64,000 bases of DNA from an uncultured Tolumonas sp. GTDB lineage: Bacteria > Pseudomonadota > Gammaproteobacteria > Enterobacterales > Aeromonadaceae. A model generated the notes under the pieces. That model ran no database searches, had not been told where the DNA came from, and was given only the letters and a program-made list of their open reading frames with translations. The stretch spans positions 3,862,501 to 3,926,500 of the forward strand of contig NZ_OY782757.1 of assembly GCF_963678185.1 (NCBI RefSeq). Direction: 5' to 3'. Shown here one piece after another: positions 44,313 through 53,390 of the stretch. The translations under genes were made by a program, and so were the position numbers. The first letter of the stretch is position 1. Each line of letters begins with the position of its first letter.

Positions 44313-45799
44313 GTAAAATTCTTTCCCGAACCAGTAGATCGAGCCAAAAAGCATTATTTATCAGTCAGAAATTTATGCTGACCTGTACTCTGTTTGGATT
44401 ATCCATTCTGGTGTTGGTCATTACATCTTTAAGAGATGTTGGCCCTAATCTTTTCAACATTAGTATTCCATTGGTGATGTTCCTTTTTATGTATTTTGCT
44501 GTCAGGGAACAAAATCGTCTGATTTCAGCAATGGAACAGATTAATGATGTTCTGATGAAAGCTGGAAATGGCGAAACACATGTCAGAGTGACACAAACTA
44601 AAGGATTAGGTGAGCTGGGCAAGATAGCTTGGAACCTGAATTCTTTGTTGGACATTCTAGAAGCGAATCTAAAAGACATGGTTTCTTGTTTTGAACATGC
44701 CGCGGAAGGTAATTATTACCGGCATGCGTTTAATCAGGGGTTACCTGGTGAATTTTGTAAGATCGCAGATAACGTTAATATTTCATTGGACGCTATTCAG
44801 GAGGCGACTGAACTTTCTCGACAAAGTGGCCTGTTGAATCAATTGCACGATCTGAATAACACCAGTTTGCGACAAAATTTATCCGGGAATCAGGAAGATT
44901 TGCTGACGCTCAGTCAGAGAATGGATGAAGTTTTAGATAACGCGCAGTCAGGGCTTGATGCATCAAAAGAAAGTTTGCATACCGCAGAAGTGCTAAGCCA
45001 AGATTTAATTGATATTAACCAAGAGATCCAAGATACCGGTAGTGTCGCTAAGGTACTGGCGCAGGAAAGTGCTCGCATTACTGAGACCATTAATATTATT
45101 GATGGTATCACCGCGCAAACCAATCTTTTGGCATTAAATGCCGCCATCGAAGCTGCGCGAGCTGGAGAGGTTGGTCGAGGTTTTGCGGTTGTTGCGGATG
45201 AGGTCAGAGCGCTTGCTGAGCGTACACGTCAGTCAACGGAAGAAATTAACGAAGTCGTTCATAGCCTTATTGCTAAAATTGAAGTTATTGTAAAAAGTGT
45301 TTTGTCATTGGGCGATCGCAGCCAGAACATCAGCGATAATGTGGCTGGGTTTCGTTATTCCTTCCAAAATGTCGCAGAGGGTGCGAAGAAAAATATTAAT
45401 AACTTAAGTTATGCTAAAGACTTGGCTTTTGCATCGCTTATTAAATTAGACCATATCATCTTCATGCAAAGCGGATATCAGGGAATTGAATCACGTGGGC
45501 AAGGTGATGCGATTCAGAATGTTGCCGTTGAGCATACACATTGCCGGTTAGGGCAATGGTATGAAAGTGAAGGTAGTGCTTTGTTTGGGCAACAAAAAAG
45601 CTTCAAACAAATTAATATTCCGCATCGAGAAGTTCATGACTGTGTTAAAAAGGCCGTTGAAGCTGCGCGAGGTGATTGGTTGCATGACGATGAATTACTT
45701 AATGCAATTGTCGATGCGATAAAATCTGCTGAACATGCCAGTGCACAGGTAATGAACTTACTAAACAGCATGGTCGAAGAAAAACATGCTCACCAATGA
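44309..45799 (+). CDS. Methyl-accepting chemotaxis protein with CZB domain
   Basis: 496 aa. Two membrane helices (about 23-41 and 51-66) are joined by a loop of only about ten residues, so there is no periplasmic sensor. A HAMP-like segment follows, then a second HAMP-like stretch. The MCP signalling hairpin is NIIDGITAQTNLLALNAAIEA and GRGFAVVADEVRALAER. The C-terminus (about 380-475) is a CZB zinc-binding domain: LDHIIF, THCRLGQWYES and HREVHDCVKKAV. The start overlaps the PAS gene stop (ATGA), so the PAS protein is the likely input partner. It controls CheA and taxis. Confidence 0.9.
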   Translation: MSKILSRTSRSSQKALFISQKFMLTCTLFGLSILVLVITSLRDVGPNLFNISIPLVMFLFMYFAVREQNRLISAMEQINDVLMKAGNGETHVRVTQTKGLGELGKIAWNLNSLLDILEANLKDMVSCFEHAAEGNYYRHAFNQGLPGEFCKIADNVNISLDAIQEATELSRQSGLLNQLHDLNNTSLRQNLSGNQEDLLTLSQRMDEVLDNAQSGLDASKESLHTAEVLSQDLIDINQEIQDTGSVAKVLAQESARITETINIIDGITAQTNLLALNAAIEAARAGEVGRGFAVVADEVRALAERTRQSTEEINEVVHSLIAKIEVIVKSVLSLGDRSQNISDNVAGFRYSFQNVAEGAKKNINNLSYAKDLAFASLIKLDHIIFMQSGYQGIESRGQGDAIQNVAVEHTHCRLGQWYESEGSALFGQQKSFKQINIPHREVHDCVKKAVEAARGDWLHDDELLNAIVDAIKSAEHASAQVMNLLNSMVEEKHAHQ

Positions 45800-45838
45800 G
45801 CTAGGATTATTATTAGTCTGTATGACTTGGTGCTGAAT

Positions 45839-46105
45839 ATGGGAAAAGTCATTGTTTATAAGTTTTTCATTTTTGATCCCACTCAAAAACGAACTACGCT
45901 CAGTAATGTATTTATCACTAAAAATGCCGGGGGGTGTCTGGATCTGCTGGATACCTCCGCGCTAGAAATTGACGACTCAGAACTAAATTCAGATGGAATT
46001 TATGTCCCAAGTTCAGATCGTTATTTTTTGTCGTCAGAGCATGAAGATCCTGCCACACAAAAAACAGATGTAATAGACAACTACTGTTTATTGAGCACTG
46101 AATAA
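45839..46105 (+). CDS. Hypothetical small protein
   Basis: 88 aa from ATG 45839 (MGKVIVYKFFIFDPTQKR), the frame opening with TTG at 45827. Acidic, no membrane segment; ends DVIDNYCLLSTE. It follows the chemoreceptor gene by 39 bp on the same strand and may belong to its transcript. I do not recognise it and it is not similar to the two paralogues downstream. Confidence 0.55.
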   Translation: MGKVIVYKFFIFDPTQKRTTLSNVFITKNAGGCLDLLDTSALEIDDSELNSDGIYVPSSDRYFLSSEHEDPATQKTDVIDNYCLLSTE

Positions 46106-46146
46106 TATAGCTGTTTTTGTATTCAATTTTTAAGGCATTGTTTTAA

Positions 46147-46434
46147 TTAAATAAAATGTTCTTCGAATTCAGCCGTATCCGGTTCATCCAGCAAAAGCAT
46201 TGCGCCATACATATTTAACAGATCAGCCGAAATGACTGACGCTTCCGGTGATAGGTAATAGATAGATTGGGTATCAGTCTTTTTGTGATAGTACCGAGCA
46301 TTCGATAGCGGAAAAGGGTTGTTCATGTAGGCTGTAAATAAATACTCAGGTAAATGTTTGCTCGCAATCATATGCGCTTCATTGTTGTTTTCAAAAACAA
46401 TGACATTCCATGCTGGGATAGGGTTGAAGGCCAT
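46147..46434 (-). CDS. Hypothetical protein, paralogue A
   Basis: 95 aa, ATG 46434 with AAGGA at good spacing. Core: AWNVIVFENNNEAHMIASKH, TAYMNNPF, NARYYHKKTDTQSIYYLSPE, VISADLLNMYGAMLLLDEPD. It shares roughly 60% identity by eye with the gene at 46623-46895, so the family is real and duplicated. No membrane segment or known motif. Function unknown. Confidence 0.7.
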   Translation of the reverse strand: MAFNPIPAWNVIVFENNNEAHMIASKHLPEYLFTAYMNNPFPLSNARYYHKKTDTQSIYYLSPEASVISADLLNMYGAMLLLDEPDTAEFEEHFI

Positions 46435-46622
46435 CAGAAATCCTTATCGTAGCCAGACGAAGTGATTTGCAGTGAGATGAATCAGCAAACAGCATTTCCC
46501 TTTATTAAGGATAGCAGTTCGAATGAATAAACAAGGATAATATCGACAGCTGTTTTTGTTCGAGAGCGATTAAGCGATGAAATAACGAGGGAAAGGTAAT
46601 AATAATCTTTAATTTCAATTAA

Positions 46623-46895
46623 TTAAAGAAAGTGCACTTCCAGGTCGGCCATGTCTGGTTCGCTTAGTAAAAGTGCTGCACCATATTTATTTAGTAAGTC
46701 AGGAGAAATAACGGCAGCTTCCGGTGATAAATAATAAATTGATTGTTCATCCGTGTGTTTATAAAAATATCTAGCACCATCAATGTGAACGGGATTGTTC
46801 ATAAAGGCAGAATACAACTCATTGGCAAAATTCATACTTGCTATAAATTGTGCTTCTATACAGTTCTCAAAAATAACGATATACCATGCTGCCAT
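46623..46895 (-). CDS. Hypothetical protein, paralogue B
   Basis: 90 aa from ATG 46895 (MAAWYIVIFEN); ATG 46955 would add 20 cysteine-containing residues without a counterpart in paralogue A and with a poor ribosome site. Core: IVIFENCIEAQFIASMNF, SAFMNNPV, GARYFYKHTDEQSIYYLSPE, AVISPDLLNKYGAALLLSEPD. Lies 188 bp upstream of paralogue A on the same strand. Function unknown. Confidence 0.7.
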   Translation of the reverse strand: MAAWYIVIFENCIEAQFIASMNFANELYSAFMNNPVHIDGARYFYKHTDEQSIYYLSPEAAVISPDLLNKYGAALLLSEPDMADLEVHFL

Positions 46896-47030
46896 ATGAA
46901 CGTTTTCCGGGACGTAGTTATTGGACTTGCAACAATATGGCTGAATATTAGACATACCGGTACGATTAAGACAGCAAATATTCGTTCGATTTTGTTCGTG
47001 TTTGTTACTAAATGTTATGCTGAATTTTGC

Positions 47031-47897
47031 TCATAGTTTTATGTTATATTTTTTGAGGTATTCACTCGCCAGCATTTGAGCCTCAAATTGATCTTCAGGT
47101 GTTAATTGTGCGGCTACAGAGTCGCGTGATTTTGTCGCTTCTTGATTGTGCATTGCGGCAACAGAGAGCCATGCATAGGCCTGTTTATAATCTTTTGCTA
47201 CGCCTACCCCTTCAAAATACATTCCACCTAAAAATGCCTGTGCGTTTGAATTGCCTTGTACTGCCGCTTTTTGGTACCAGTATGCAGCTTGACTGTAATT
47301 TTGTGAAAATCCCTGACCTTCATGGTACATAGTTCCTAGACGGAACTGTGCGTTATCATCTCCCTGCTCTGCGGCGAGTTGATACCAGTGCGCGGCCTGC
47401 ATGTAATCCTGATTCACCCATTGCCCTTCAAAATACATTGCTCCGACGAGCACCATGGGGTGAAGAGTGACTTGTCTTGCTGCTTTTTGAAACCAGAATG
47501 TGGCTTGTGTATTATTTTGGGGAACACCTTTTCCTTCGAAATACAGTGATCCAACAAGAGCCTGAGCATTTACATCCCCATCTTTGGCTACCTTTTGAAA
47601 CCAAAATGCAGCTTGAGAATAATTTTGGGTGGTACCTTCACCTCGGAAATACATAGAACCAACCAATGTCTGTGTAAAACTATTCCCCATTTCTGCCGCT
47701 ATTTTGCAGTAAGGAAAAGCTTCTTTATGTTTGCCTTTGGTGTCGAATGAAATACATTTTTGCGTTGATGAAATGTTATTTTTTTTCATTTCTGCAGAAG
47801 GATTCATATTGTCTGAATCACTGGAAGAGCATCCGTAAAGTGATAGTGCAATAAAAGATGTTACAAACAGAGGGATATGTTTTTTTATAAGATACAT
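47031..47897 (-). CDS. Sel1-repeat lipoprotein
   Basis: 288 aa. Signal peptide with lipobox SLYGC (lipidated Cys23), a spacer of about 35 residues, then six Sel1-like repeats of about 36 residues from residue 60, for example GNSFTQTLVGSMYFRGEGTTQ, DNAQFRLGTMYHEGQGFSQNY and SNAQAFLGGMYFEGVGVAKDY. One repeat reads VTLHPMVLVGAMYFEGQWVNQ and has lost the usual Ala-Gln. Sel1 proteins are solenoid scaffolds for protein contacts. It is probably anchored in the outer membrane facing the periplasm. Partner unknown. Confidence 0.88.
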   Translation of the reverse strand: MYLIKKHIPLFVTSFIALSLYGCSSSDSDNMNPSAEMKKNNISSTQKCISFDTKGKHKEAFPYCKIAAEMGNSFTQTLVGSMYFRGEGTTQNYSQAAFWFQKVAKDGDVNAQALVGSLYFEGKGVPQNNTQATFWFQKAARQVTLHPMVLVGAMYFEGQWVNQDYMQAAHWYQLAAEQGDDNAQFRLGTMYHEGQGFSQNYSQAAYWYQKAAVQGNSNAQAFLGGMYFEGVGVAKDYKQAYAWLSVAAMHNQEATKSRDSVAAQLTPEDQFEAQMLASEYLKKYNIKL

Positions 47898-48158
47898 AGG
47901 CCAATCCTTACTTCTTATTGAACAGGGGAAATGGCTGTAATTATTTTGAGTCCATATCCATCAATTAGAGCCGCAAATAATCAAAGCAGTGCAACACCTG
48001 CAAAAAAGCATAATAAAGATTATAGATCCTATCAACGTACTTGTGATGTTAGTTCTGACTACTCGCTGTTGCGGTGCTGGTTTCCCTCGATAGGGTTTGC
48101 CTGTAATAATGACGAATTGTTTTTCGTTATTTTGAATTCCACTTTCAAGAGTTTTCTC
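47898..48158. other. Divergent gap between Sel1 gene and pseudouridine synthase gene
   Basis: No further gene. The plus-strand frame that opens at 47931 continues into the synthase, but its first 76 codons have no family similarity, so I treat it as leader. Confidence 0.5.
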
Positions 48159-48815
48159 ATGTCTGAGCTATGCACCGGATTTACAGTTGTTCTGGAACAA
48201 CCTGATTTTTTTGTTGTGAACAAAGAGGCGGGTATTGATATGCACGATGATGCCGGTGTGCCTGGCTTAGTTTCTCGTGTATCGGCATTTTGGGGGCAAA
48301 ATGTTTACCCCGTGCATCGTTTGGATAAGGTGACATCGGGCTTGGTGTTATTGGCGAAAAATAAAGAAGCGACCTCGGCGCTGAGTCAGGCGTTTGCGGA
48401 TCGATGTGTAAAGAAAACCTATTTAGCTATCAGCGACCGCTCACCTAAAAAGAAACAGGGGTGGGTTAAAGGAGATATGGCTAAAGGAAGAAATGGTAGT
48501 TGGAAATTACTGCATTCCTCTGACAACCCGGCGATCACCTATTTTCAGAGTGTTTCTTTGGCGATACCTCATCATCGTTTATATATTGTTTCTCCGCACA
48601 CAGGAAAAACTCACCAAATTCGAGTCGCATTAAAGAGCATTAGTGCGCCGATTCTGGGTGATGAACGTTATGGTGGCACGGTAGCAGATCGAACCTATTT
48701 ACATGCGTGGCGGCTGCAATTTAGTTATGCCGGAGCAGAATATAGCGTAGAAGTAGACCCTGAGTGGGGTGAAAAAATAGACGGCAAGCTAGATTTGCAA
48801 AATTTTATCCCTTAA
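48159..48815 (+). CDS. RluA-family pseudouridine synthase (TIGR01621 type)
   Basis: 218 aa from ATG 48159 (MSELCTGFTVVLEQPDFFVVNKEAG; AAGAG upstream). The catalytic aspartate is in HRLDKVTSGLVLLAKNKEA; VSPHTGKTHQIRVALKSI and DERYGGTVADRTYLHAW are standard RluA motifs. No S4 domain precedes the catalytic domain and the length suits the small RluA-type group. The RNA target (rRNA or tRNA) cannot be told from sequence. Monocistronic. Confidence 0.87.
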   Translation: MSELCTGFTVVLEQPDFFVVNKEAGIDMHDDAGVPGLVSRVSAFWGQNVYPVHRLDKVTSGLVLLAKNKEATSALSQAFADRCVKKTYLAISDRSPKKKQGWVKGDMAKGRNGSWKLLHSSDNPAITYFQSVSLAIPHHRLYIVSPHTGKTHQIRVALKSISAPILGDERYGGTVADRTYLHAWRLQFSYAGAEYSVEVDPEWGEKIDGKLDLQNFIP

Positions 48816-48980
48816 AAACACTTTTTTTGCTATCTTATCGTCTTGAAGTGAGCGCTTTTGAAGTCTTTCCAGTTTTTTATGCTGATAAACTGGTTTGTGG
48901 TGATTTTTACTTCTAGGTATTGAGGCAATCTATCGAAACAACGGCCGCATTTCTTGAGAAAATCTTGATTTTCGACTGCC

Positions 48981-48997
48981 TGCACCAAGTTGGTGTT
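48981..48997 (+). promoter_or_regulatory. NtrC binding site
   Basis: TGCACCAAGTTGGTGTT is a near-perfect match to the NtrC dyad TGCACC-N5-GGTGCA (last bases differ). A further TGGTGC half-site lies about 10 bp downstream. The dyad centre is about 105 bp before the predicted sigma-54 start. Confidence 0.75.
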
Positions 48998-49067
48998 CAT
49001 GGATGGTGCTGCAAAGGAATGTTGTTCATTAAACCGCCAGAACTGAGGGGTTTTCTGCTTTGCAATG

Positions 49068-49082
49068 TGGCCTGATAGTTGC
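49068..49082 (+). promoter_or_regulatory. Sigma-54 promoter of aapJQMP
   Basis: TGGCCTG-ATAG-TTGC has the invariant GG and GC at the 12-bp distance required by sigma-54. The predicted start is near 49094, about 70 bp before aapJ. The rest of the gap 48816-48980 shows no gene. Confidence 0.8.
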
Positions 49083-49163
49083 TTTTATTGATTACAGGTG
49101 CTGACTGGCATGGTCTGCACTAATCAAATAATGCTATTCACTCAACCTCGCAGGGAAGAAAGT

Positions 49164-50192
49164 ATGTCAAAACTAAAATATTTAACCGGTGTTGCATCAG
49201 CTGTAGCTTTATTGATCGTAGGCAATGCACAGGCTGCTTCAGGCGACACTCTGGCCAATGTTAAGAAAAAAGGCTATGTACAGTGTGGTGTGAATGACGG
49301 TTTGCCAGGTTTTTCCAGCCCTAACGCGAAAGGTGTTTGGGAAGGTATGGACGTTGATGTTTGCCGTGCCGTAGCTGCTGCTGTTTTTGCTGATGCAAGC
49401 AAAGTGAAATATATCCCGCTGGGTGGTAAAGAGCGTTTTACTGCACTGCAGTCTGGCGAAGTAGATATCCTGTCTCGTAACACAACCTGGACTATGACTC
49501 GTGACGCGACTCTGGGTCTGAAATCAACTGCGACCACCTATTATGATGGCCAGGGTTTCATGGTTAACAAATCTCTGGGTGTGAAAAGCGCTAAAGAATT
49601 AGATGGTGCAACCATTTGTACAGAAGGTGGTACTACCACTGAAATGAACATGGCTGATTACTTCCATGCTAATAACATGAAATACACACCAGTCGTGTTC
49701 GACAACTCTGATCAAACTGTAAAAGGTTTTGAATCTGGTCGTTGTGACGTGCTGACATCTGACAAATCACAGCTGTTCGCTGTACGTGTAAAACTGGCTA
49801 AACCTGATTCTGTTGATGTATTACCAGAAATTATTTCTAAAGAGCCTTTAGGCCCAATGGTTCGTCAAGGCGATGAGTCATGGGAACTGCTGGTTAAGTG
49901 GTCTGTTTTCGCGATGATCAATGCGGAAGAGTTGGGTGTTAACAGCAAAAACGTTGATGCCATGAAAACTACTGGCAGCCCAGACGTTAAACGTCTGCTG
50001 GGTTTAGATGCTCCGGATGGAACTACTCTGGGTGCAGTTAAAGACTGGGGCTATCAGATCGTGAAACAAGTCGGTAACTACGCTGAAGTTTTCGATCGTA
50101 ACGTAGGTAAAGATTCCCCACTGAAAATTGTTCGCACAGAAAACAATCTGTGGAGCAAAGGCGGTTTCCTGTACGCGCCACCAGTACGTTAA
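49164..50192 (+). CDS. aapJ: General L-amino acid ABC transporter, binding protein AapJ
   Basis: 342 aa from ATG 49164 (MSKLKYLTGV; AGGGA upstream). A signal peptide of about 23 residues ends GNAQA. The mature protein has DTLANVKKKGYVQCGVNDGLPGFS, WEGMDVDVCRAVAAAVF and GGKERFTALQSGEVDILSRNTTW, the profile of AapJ/BztA-type polar amino acid binding proteins. It feeds the AapQM channel in the inner membrane; typical ligands are glutamate, aspartate, glutamine and others. First gene of the aap operon, under a sigma-54/NtrC promoter. Confidence 0.93.
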   Translation: MSKLKYLTGVASAVALLIVGNAQAASGDTLANVKKKGYVQCGVNDGLPGFSSPNAKGVWEGMDVDVCRAVAAAVFADASKVKYIPLGGKERFTALQSGEVDILSRNTTWTMTRDATLGLKSTATTYYDGQGFMVNKSLGVKSAKELDGATICTEGGTTTEMNMADYFHANNMKYTPVVFDNSDQTVKGFESGRCDVLTSDKSQLFAVRVKLAKPDSVDVLPEIISKEPLGPMVRQGDESWELLVKWSVFAMINAEELGVNSKNVDAMKTTGSPDVKRLLGLDAPDGTTLGAVKDWGYQIVKQVGNYAEVFDRNVGKDSPLKIVRTENNLWSKGGFLYAPPVR

Positions 50193-50202
50193 TAGCATCA
50201 GG

Positions 50203-50227
50203 AATGGGCGGGTTTTCTCCGCCCATT
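50203..50227 (+). other. Intercistronic stem-loop between aapJ and aapQ
   Basis: AATGGGCGG (50203-50211) pairs perfectly with CCGCCCATT (50219-50227). Only a short T run follows. Probable differential-expression element. Confidence 0.65.
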
Positions 50228-50261
50228 TAAGTTCAGCGTTTTACTGGAGTTAAAATTTAGC

Positions 50262-51455
50262 ATGCCTGCTGAAAACTCAAAAAATCAAAATAATGTAGTA
50301 GCTACGCGCTGGATTTATGATCCTAAAGTTCGTGGGATTATTTTCCAGACATTAGCTGTTGCATGTGTTGCATGGATGTTGTTCTATTTTATTAGCAACG
50401 CTTTGCACAATATGGAAAGCCGCGGTATTGCGACGGGTTTTGCATTCCTTCATAACCGAGCCAGTTTTGGGATCGTTCAGACGTTAATCTCTTATTCTGA
50501 AGACGATACTTACGGTCGAGCCTTTGTTATCGGGTTGCTGAATACACTGTTAGTGTCAGTGATCGGGATTATTTTGGCCACACTGCTTGGTTTTATCGTC
50601 GGTATTGCGCGGTTATCTAAGAACTGGTTATTAAGTCGTGCTGCGGCTGTTTATATCGAGACTTTCCGTAACATTCCTTTATTGTTACAGATTTTTTTCT
50701 GGTATTTCTGCGTGTTGCGCAACTTACCTGCACCTCGACAAAGTATGTCGTTAGGCGATGTATTTTTCCTGAACGTTCGAGGCTTATCTATTCCGGCCCC
50801 GGTTTTTGAACCTGGTTTCTCATTCGTCTTCGGCGCCTTTTTTGTTGCGATTATTGCTGTCGTTGTGCTCCGTAAATGGGCGAAGAAACGCCAATATCTG
50901 ACCGGTCAAATATTCCCGGTATTTTATAGCGGGCTAGGTTTGTTGATTGGTTTGCCATTACTGGCGTTCCTGTTCAGCGGCATGCCTTTGCATTGGGATA
51001 TGCCTGCATTAAAAGGCTTCAATTTCCGTGGTGGTTTTACCATCATTCCAGAATTGTTTTCGCTGGCGGTTGCGCTGACCATATTCACTGCTGCGTCAAT
51101 TGCAGAAATTGTTCGCTCTGGGATCATGTCGGTATCCAAAGGGCAAGTCGAAGCGGCAAGTGCACTTGGCTTGCGTAGTGGGCTGACATTGCGCTTTGTG
51201 ATCATCCCTCAAGCTATGCGTGTGATTATTCCACCATTAACCAGCCAGTTCCTGAACCTGGTTAAGAACTCCTCGTTGGCGACTGCAGTAGGGTATCCGG
51301 ATCTGGTTTCAGTCTTCATGGGAAGTACATTGAACCAAACAGGTCAGGCAGTGGAAATCATTGCAATGACTATGGCTGTATATCTGACGATCAGTCTGGT
51401 TACCTCTGCTTTGATGAATGTGTACAACGCGAAGAACGCGTTAGTGGAGCGTTAA
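50262..51455 (+). CDS. aapQ: L-amino acid ABC transporter permease AapQ
   Basis: 397 aa, about eight membrane helices. Long for a permease, as is typical of AapQ/BztB. The EAA loop reads QVEAASALGLRSGLTLRFVIIPQAMRVIIPPL. FRNIPLLLQIFFWYF is also characteristic. It forms the channel with AapM. It follows aapJ after the stem-loop; the ribosome site TGGAG lies about 12 nt before the ATG. Confidence 0.93.
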   Translation: MPAENSKNQNNVVATRWIYDPKVRGIIFQTLAVACVAWMLFYFISNALHNMESRGIATGFAFLHNRASFGIVQTLISYSEDDTYGRAFVIGLLNTLLVSVIGIILATLLGFIVGIARLSKNWLLSRAAAVYIETFRNIPLLLQIFFWYFCVLRNLPAPRQSMSLGDVFFLNVRGLSIPAPVFEPGFSFVFGAFFVAIIAVVVLRKWAKKRQYLTGQIFPVFYSGLGLLIGLPLLAFLFSGMPLHWDMPALKGFNFRGGFTIIPELFSLAVALTIFTAASIAEIVRSGIMSVSKGQVEAASALGLRSGLTLRFVIIPQAMRVIIPPLTSQFLNLVKNSSLATAVGYPDLVSVFMGSTLNQTGQAVEIIAMTMAVYLTISLVTSALMNVYNAKNALVER

Positions 51456-51456
51456 T

Positions 51457-52554
51457 ATGGTTGTATATCGCGAACAGCCCAGTTTGCCATCACCAGCTGG
51501 ACAAAGTAGTTTTGCTGCATGGTTGCGTAAAAATCTGTTTTCCTCATGGTTGAACAGTATTGTTTCGCTAACGTTACTTTATATTCTGATCCCGCAACTT
51601 TGGCATTTGATCCATTGGGCATTTATTTCTGCTGATTGGTTTGGATCGAGTCGTGATCAATGTGTGTCTGGTGGTGCGTGCTGGGTGTTTATCACCAACC
51701 GCCTGAACTTGTTCATTTACGGCTTTTATCCGGAAAGTGAACACTGGCGTGTGAATTGGGTTTATGCGCTGACTGCATTGCAGGTTGCTGCGCTGTTGTA
51801 CCCTAAAACACCGCATAAAACGATTTTGACTGGTATTTTCTTTATTGTTTATCCATTTGTGGTGTTTTACCTGCTGTATGGCGGTGCGTTTGGCCTTGAA
51901 GTCGTAGAAACCCATAAGTGGGGTGGCTTAATGCTAACTCTGCTGTTAGGTATCGTGGGCACATTAGCTGCACTACCTATCGGGATCGTGTTGGCATTAG
52001 GGCGTCGTTCTGAGATGCCAATGATCCGCGCTCTATCGATTGTATTTATCGAGTTCTGGCGTGCGGTTCCACTGATCACTGTGCTGTTTATGGCGTCAGT
52101 AATGTTGCCCCTGTTCCTGTCTGGTGAAGTGAACATGGATAAACTGCTGCGAGCGATGATCGGTATCATCCTGTTTGAATCAGCTTATGTGGCTGAGGTT
52201 ATCCGCGGTGGTTTGCAGGCTATACCGAAAGGGCAATATGAAGCCGCTAAAGCGTTAGGTTTGAGTTACTGGAAATCAATGGGTTTGATCATTATGCCGC
52301 AGGCACTTAAGATCACTATCCCATCGCTGGTAAACACCTTCATTGAGCTGTTTAAAGATACCAGTCTGGTCACTATTATCGGGTTATTTGATTTGCTGGC
52401 AGTTGCTAAAGCTGGGTTGTCTGACCCGGCGTGGTTAGGTTATTCCACTGAAGCATATGCTTTTATTGCGTTAGTATTTTGGGTTTTCTGTTTTGGTATG
52501 TCTCGTTACTCTATGTATCTAGAGAATTTGTTACATACAGGTCATAAGCGCTGA
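51457..52554 (+). CDS. aapM: L-amino acid ABC transporter permease AapM
   Basis: 365 aa, about eight membrane helices and a large early periplasmic segment with paired cysteines ([14 protein letters not shown]). EAA loop: [54 protein letters not shown] matches the AapM/BztC family. The ATG comes 1 bp after the aapQ stop with GGAG inside aapQ, so the pair is coupled. Confidence 0.93.
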   Translation: MVVYREQPSLPSPAGQSSFAAWLRKNLFSSWLNSIVSLTLLYILIPQLWHLIHWAFISADWFGSSRDQCVSGGACWVFITNRLNLFIYGFYPESEHWRVNWVYALTALQVAALLYPKTPHKTILTGIFFIVYPFVVFYLLYGGAFGLEVVETHKWGGLMLTLLLGIVGTLAALPIGIVLALGRRSEMPMIRALSIVFIEFWRAVPLITVLFMASVMLPLFLSGEVNMDKLLRAMIGIILFESAYVAEVIRGGLQAIPKGQYEAAKALGLSYWKSMGLIIMPQALKITIPSLVNTFIELFKDTSLVTIIGLFDLLAVAKAGLSDPAWLGYSTEAYAFIALVFWVFCFGMSRYSMYLENLLHTGHKR

Positions 52555-52564
52555 GGACATATTG

Positions 52565-53317
52565 ATGAATATCGGTAAAAATGAAATCGTTGTTGAACTG
52601 AATGATGTCAACAAGTGGTATGGCGAATTCCATGTTCTCAAGAACGTTTGCCTGCGTGTGCAAAAAGGTGAAAAAATCGTTGTTTGTGGTCCGTCAGGCT
52701 CTGGCAAATCAACCATGATCCGTTGCATTAACCGTCTGGAAGAACACCAGCAAGGCGACATCATTGTTAAAGGCACGCCATTAACAAATGATCTGAAAAA
52801 CATTGAAAGCGTGCGTCGTGAAGTAGGTATGGTGTTCCAGCACTTCAACCTGTTCCCGCATCTGACGGTGTTAGAAAATTGCTGTCTGGCACCAATGTGG
52901 GTACGTAAAATTCCACGTAAAGAAGCCGAAGCCGCAGCGATGAAATATCTGGAACGTGTACATATTCCAGATCAAGCACTGAAATATCCTGGTCAGCTTT
53001 CTGGTGGTCAACAGCAACGTGTGGCAATTGCCCGTAGTCTGTGTATGAACCCGGAAATCATGCTGTTCGATGAACCAACCTCAGCACTTGATCCAGAAAT
53101 GGTAAGTGAAGTGTTGGATGTCATGATCGAACTGGCAAAAGAAGGTATGACCATGTTGTGTGTAACCCACGAAATGGGTTTTGCACGCAAAGTGGCTGAC
53201 CGCGTGATCTTCATGGATAAAGGCCAGATTGTTGAAGAAAATACGCCTGAAGAGTTCTTTAACAATCCGCAATCTGATCGTGGTCGTTTGTTCCTGAGTC
53301 AGATCCTGCAGCATTAA
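52565..53317 (+). CDS. aapP: L-amino acid ABC transporter ATPase AapP
   Basis: 250 aa from ATG 52565 (GAGG 8 nt upstream). Walker [15 protein letters not shown]-loop [13 protein letters not shown], signature [15 protein letters not shown], Walker [15 protein letters not shown] and switch [14 protein letters not shown]. Polar amino acid (GlnQ/AapP) class. Last gene of aapJQMP. Confidence 0.95.
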   Translation: MNIGKNEIVVELNDVNKWYGEFHVLKNVCLRVQKGEKIVVCGPSGSGKSTMIRCINRLEEHQQGDIIVKGTPLTNDLKNIESVRREVGMVFQHFNLFPHLTVLENCCLAPMWVRKIPRKEAEAAAMKYLERVHIPDQALKYPGQLSGGQQQRVAIARSLCMNPEIMLFDEPTSALDPEMVSEVLDVMIELAKEGMTMLCVTHEMGFARKVADRVIFMDKGQIVEENTPEEFFNNPQSDRGRLFLSQILQH

Positions 53318-53334
53318 TCAGCGCTGGTTAAATG

Positions 53335-53363
53335 AAAAAGCCGCTCAATCGAGCGGCTTTTTT
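53335..53363. terminator. Bidirectional intrinsic terminator
   Basis: AAAAAGCCGCTC (53335-53346) and GAGCGGCTTTTT (53351-53362) between convergent aapP and the alpha-glucosidase gene, with A and T runs on both sides. Confidence 0.9.
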
Positions 53364-53390
53364 TACGGCTACATTTTAATTACTACAAAA

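Noticed and set aside
47931-48158. N-terminal extension of the pseudouridine synthase
   Set aside because: The 76 upstream codons show no family similarity, and a ribosome site precedes the internal ATG at 48159.
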